From: an uncultured Selenomonadales bacterium
GTDB lineage: Bacteria > Bacillota_C > Negativicutes > Selenomonadales > Selenomonadaceae
Assembly: GCA_946407175.1 (NCBI GenBank)
Contig: CAMJNB010000020.1
Coordinates: forward strand, 1-10,013
Reading direction: 5' to 3'
DNA: 10,013 nucleotides
Under the pieces are notes generated by a model. It did not search any database. It saw nothing but the letters and a program-made list of their open reading frames with translations, and was not told where the DNA came from. The first letter of the stretch is position 1, and the number at the start of each line of letters is the position of its first letter. Positions 8,003-10,013 of the stretch are shown piece after piece. The position numbers and the translations under genes are program-made.

Positions 8003-8020
8003 AGTCCAAAAACTTTTTGG
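8003..8020 (-). terminator. Possible weak terminator after ung
   Basis: CCAAAAA-C-TTTTTGG (8006-8020) is a perfect seven-base inverted repeat 22 bases beyond the ung stop, followed on the minus strand by ACTTTTAAG. The stem is A/T-rich and the T-run short, so termination is uncertain; read-through into the giant gene's promoter region is possible. Confidence 0.35.
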
Positions 8021-8041
8021 CTGAAAGACGGCTGAAAATTT

Positions 8042-8734
8042 TCACGTTTTCTTGTTAAGATTTATATCGGGGACTTGCCAATTAATAGGTGTTTCGCCGA
8101 TTGAACTTAAAAAGTTGTTTACACGGGAAAAAGGTTTACTGCCGAAAAAGCCGCCGCTTGCCGAAAGGGGACTTGGGTGCGCAGACTCAACTATAAAATG
8201 TTTTGGATTCGTTATCATAACTTTTTTGGCGCGCGCAGGTCTGCCCCACAAAATAAAAGCAATGGGACGTTCGTGATTGTTTAAAAGTTCGATAATCCTG
8301 TCGGTAAAAATTTCCCAGCCGTGACCGTGATGCGAAAAAGCTTGGTGAGCGCGTACGGTTAATACGGTGTTTAAAAGCAGTACGCCTTGCCGAGTCCAAC
8401 ACTTCAGACAACCGTTATTTGGAATGGTACAGCCCAAATCTGCGCGAAGTTCTTTAAAAATATTGATGAGCGACGGCGGCGGGGTAACGCCCTCCTGCAC
8501 GGAAAAGCTTAAGCCATGCGCTTGACCTTCTTCGTGGTAGGGGTCTTGACCTAAAATTACAACTTTGGTATCGGCATAGCTTGTATAGTGCAAGGCGTTG
8601 TAAATGTCGTACATATCGGGGAAAATTTTTTTCGTACGGTATTCGCTGATTAAAAATTGGCGCAGTTCCTTGTAATAGGGCTTTTCCAATTCCGCGTCGA
8701 GCAACGGCGCCCAATCGTTTTTAAAAATTTGCAT
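8042..8734 (-). CDS. ung: Uracil-DNA glycosylase, family 1 (UNG)
   Basis: Excises uracil from DNA after cytosine deamination or dUTP incorporation, leaving an abasic site for base-excision repair; cytosolic and monomeric. The 230 residues match the family length (225-230). Visible motifs: GQDPYH at 62-67 with catalytic Asp64, GLSFSV at 74-79 with the uracil-stacking Phe77, LLLN at 119-122 with uracil-reading Asn122, and HPSPLS at 186-191 with catalytic His186 and the DNA-pinching Ser/Pro residues. The tail GETPINWQ is also typical. The ATG at 8734 follows AAAAGG by eight bases. The gene lies downstream of pfkA on the same strand, but a terminator and a repeat element lie between them and no clear promoter is visible, so it may depend on read-through or on a promoter I cannot identify. 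Confidence 0.97.
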   Translation of the reverse strand: MQIFKNDWAPLLDAELEKPYYKELRQFLISEYRTKKIFPDMYDIYNALHYTSYADTKVVILGQDPYHEEGQAHGLSFSVQEGVTPPPSLINIFKELRADLGCTIPNNGCLKCWTRQGVLLLNTVLTVRAHQAFSHHGHGWEIFTDRIIELLNNHERPIAFILWGRPARAKKVMITNPKHFIVESAHPSPLSASGGFFGSKPFSRVNNFLSSIGETPINWQVPDINLNKKT

Positions 8735-8742
8735 GTTTATTA

Positions 8743-8748
8743 CCTTTT
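8743..8748 (-). promoter_or_regulatory. Ribosome binding site of ung, overlapping the heptamer repeat
   Basis: AAAAGG, eight bases before the ung ATG. Its first two bases are the end of the last heptamer unit (8747-8753), so the inverted-repeat array directly abuts the translation start and could mask or expose it when folded. Confidence 0.55.
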
Positions 8749-8820
8749 AGCTTTGAGCGATTAGCATTTAGCGGTTAATAAAAAATCTCTAATAGCTACC
8801 GGCTAACAGCTAATCGCTAA
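8747..8820. repeat. Head-to-head pair of five-unit 7-bp arrays forming an inverted repeat
   Basis: Left array 8747-8781 reads TTAGCNN on the plus strand (TTAGCTT, TGAGCGA, TTAGCAT, TTAGCGG, TTAATAA). Right array 8786-8820 reads NNGCTAA (TCTCTAA, TAGCTAC, CGGCTAA, CAGCTAA, TCGCTAA). They are separated by four As and point in opposite directions. The arms pair: AGCGATTAGC (8756-8765) with GCTAATCGCT (8809-8818), then TTAGC (8768-8772) with GCTAA (8802-8806), then CGGT/ACCG. It lies in the 5' region of ung. The unit is the same as at 2042-2076. Confidence 0.75.
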
Positions 8821-8825
8821 CAATC

Positions 8826-8869
8826 AAAAATGCGTTACCAAAAATTTCAAATAAAACTTTCGGCAACGC
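8826..8869 (-). terminator. Intrinsic terminator after pfkA
   Basis: On the minus strand GCGTTGCC (8869-8862) pairs with GGTAACGC (8839-8832) through seven Watson-Crick pairs and one G-U; the interior continues pairing through A/T and G-U pairs to a long hairpin of about 17 bp. It is followed by ATTTTT (8831-8826). The hairpin begins 41 bases past the pfkA stop and so separates pfkA from ung. Confidence 0.7.
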
Positions 8870-8909
8870 TGACACAGATTTATAAATTACGAAACAAAAT
8901 TTCTAAAGT

Positions 8910-9875
8910 TTACACGAGAACACTTGCAAGGCGGACAAGTTCGGGATCAAGGGGCTTTCTGTTATTGACAGAATCGAAAAGGTTAATGCTGACAACTTTG
9001 CCTTCGTCAAAACCGAAAACAACGTCGGAAACGCCGGAAATAAGTGCAAGCGCCGCACGTTCGCCGAGCATTGAAGCTTTCATACGGTCTTCAACTGTAG
9101 GCGAGCCGCCGCGCTGAATGTGACCGAGAATGGAAACGCGCGTATCAATGCCGGTTTTTTCCTGCACTACATTTTTCAAGCCAACGCCGGAGCAAGCGCC
9201 TTCCGCAACAACGATAATGCTGTAACGGCGACCTTTTTTGTAGGACTCGACAATTTCAGCGCAAATTTCGTCCAAATCGTACTTGACTTCCGGTACAATG
9301 ATATATTCTGCGCCGCCTGCAATACCTGCCGTCATTGCGAGCCAGCCGGACGTATGACCCATAACCTCAACAATCATAATGCGGCGATGAGCAGAGGCAG
9401 TGTCACGCAGTTTGTTAATCGCGTCGACAGCCGTATTTGCCGCCGTATCACAGCCGATAGTGTAATCAGTTCCCCAAACGTCATTGTCAATCGTGCCGGG
9501 CAGACCTACAATCGGAATGCCGCCCATTTTTGAAAGAAGTGAACCGCCGGTTAATGAGCCGTCACCGCCGATTATGACGAGACCTTCAATGCCGTGTTTT
9601 TGAAGATTTTCCAAACCTTTGCGGCGTCCTTCTTCAGTTTTAAATTCTTTGCAACGCGCAGTACCGAGAAAAGTTCCGCCGCGCTGAATTAAGTCACTGA
9701 CACTGCGCGAATTGAGTTCAACAATTTCATCTGCCAACATACCTTTGTAGCCGTTGTAAATGCCGAAAACTCTTACGCCTTCATAAAGTGCAGTTCTTAC
9801 TACGGCGCGTGCCGCCGCGTTCATACCGGGACTATCGCCGCCGGATGTCATTACCGCTATAGCTCCTGTTATCAT
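8910..9875 (-). CDS. pfkA: ATP-dependent 6-phosphofructokinase
   Basis: Phosphorylates fructose 6-phosphate to fructose 1,6-bisphosphate, the committed step of glycolysis; usually a cytosolic homotetramer. The ATG at 9875 is chosen over the in-frame ATG at 9893 because GGGAGG lies inside the longer version and seven bases before this start; the result, 321 aa, matches the family (about 320). Motifs: GGDSPGMN (12-19), Arg74 in GTAR, GGDGS (103-107; Gly106 indicates ATP rather than pyrophosphate as donor), PGTIDND (126-132; catalytic Asp130, and no Lys at the donor-selecting position), Arg165, MGH (172-174), Glu225, then Arg246, His252 and Arg255 in TRVSILGHIQRGG. One oddity: His174 stands where E. 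coli PfkA has Arg171 (MGR), a residue near the ATP phosphates. All fructose-6-phosphate contacts are kept. It has its own promoter and a terminator before ung. Confidence 0.96.
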   Translation of the reverse strand: MITGAIAVMTSGGDSPGMNAAARAVVRTALYEGVRVFGIYNGYKGMLADEIVELNSRSVSDLIQRGGTFLGTARCKEFKTEEGRRKGLENLQKHGIEGLVIIGGDGSLTGGSLLSKMGGIPIVGLPGTIDNDVWGTDYTIGCDTAANTAVDAINKLRDTASAHRRIMIVEVMGHTSGWLAMTAGIAGGAEYIIVPEVKYDLDEICAEIVESYKKGRRYSIIVVAEGACSGVGLKNVVQEKTGIDTRVSILGHIQRGGSPTVEDRMKASMLGERAALALISGVSDVVFGFDEGKVVSINLFDSVNNRKPLDPELVRLASVLV

Positions 9876-9882
9876 AACTTTG

Positions 9883-9888
9883 CCTCCC
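9883..9888 (-). promoter_or_regulatory. Ribosome binding site deciding the pfkA start
   Basis: GGGAGG on the minus strand, seven bases before the ATG at 9875. The alternative ATG at 9893 lies upstream of this site and has no purine-rich sequence of its own. Confidence 0.85.
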
Positions 9889-9937
9889 AACATTTAACGC
9901 GCAATGCAACGCAATTCTAACAATTATTCTTGCCGCT

Positions 9938-9966
9938 ATTTTAGAGAATTTTTTTCACGTTGTAAA
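9938..9966 (-). promoter_or_regulatory. Sigma70-type promoter of pfkA
   Basis: On the minus strand: -35 TTTACA (9966-9961), 17-bp spacer containing an A-run, -10 TAAAAT (9943-9938). Predicted start is near 9931, giving a leader of about 55 bases to the pfkA ATG. Confidence 0.7.
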
Positions 9967-9995
9967 GCAATTTTTTTATTTTGGGTGAAAATTAA

Positions 9996-10013
9996 TTAGA
10001 CATTAGCGGTTAG
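9996..10013. repeat. Start of a further 7-bp array at the window edge
   Basis: TTAGACA, TTAGCGG and TTAG on the plus strand continue the TTAGCNN heptamer phase seen at 8747-8781. The array is cut off by the window end, and lies upstream of the pfkA promoter. Confidence 0.5.

Noticed and set aside
7911..8006. Invertible promoter (phase variation) controlling the surface protein
   Set aside because: No matching inverted repeats of useful length flank the promoter and no recombinase gene is present; short TAAGACT-like matches are chance-level.
8019..8037. Direct repeat GGCTGAAA twice, 11 bases apart
   Set aside because: Only two short copies immediately after ung; not enough to call an operator or element.
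9120..9533. 137-codon plus-strand frame
   Set aside because: Antisense to pfkA, whose motifs are unambiguous; no independent support.
9876..9893. Longer pfkA start at 9893
   Set aside because: The Shine-Dalgarno would lie inside the coding sequence and the extra six residues (MLGGKV) precede the usual family start.

Overview
The window reads as chromosome of a diderm Firmicute, most plausibly Negativicutes (Selenomonadales or a relative). This is an inference from three things: an AddAB-type recombination nuclease rather than RecBCD, a very large Ser/Thr/Asn/Gly-rich protein with RTX-like repeats and no Sec signal (the type of cargo that needs an outer membrane and a type I exporter), and moderately AT-rich housekeeping genes. 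No rRNA, tRNA, transposase, phage gene or CRISPR array is visible.

Layout. (1) 1-2039, plus strand: the C-terminal half or more of addB, cut by the left window edge; its nuclease and iron-sulfur motifs are all intact. (2) 2040-2250: a short heptamer repeat array, two back-to-back intrinsic terminators (one for addB, one for the convergent gene) and a cruciform-like element. (3) 2251-7536, minus strand: a single 1761-residue gene for a secreted or surface beta-strand/RTX-like protein, more than half of the window. (4) 7537-8041: no convincing protein gene; a strong sigma70-type promoter (7942-7969) followed by an approximately 400-nt, heavily hairpinned leader that ends at a good Shine-Dalgarno. 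(5) 8042-8734, minus: ung, uracil-DNA glycosylase. (6) 8735-8909: two head-to-head arrays of a 7-bp repeat (unit GCTAANN), forming an inverted repeat, plus an intrinsic terminator after pfkA. (7) 8910-9875, minus: pfkA, 6-phosphofructokinase, with its own promoter and RBS. (8) 9876-10013: pfkA promoter region and the beginning of another heptamer array at the right edge.

How it fits together. addB and ung are DNA-repair genes and pfkA is the committed step of glycolysis; these are ordinary housekeeping genes, and the order looks incidental rather than a functional cluster. The outlier is the giant protein, which is its own transcription unit (own promoter, long leader, own terminator). The most unusual items are this protein together with its long structured leader, the cruciform-like element in its 3' untranslated region, and the dispersed 7-bp arrays, each complete one five units (35 bp) long, sitting at gene borders.
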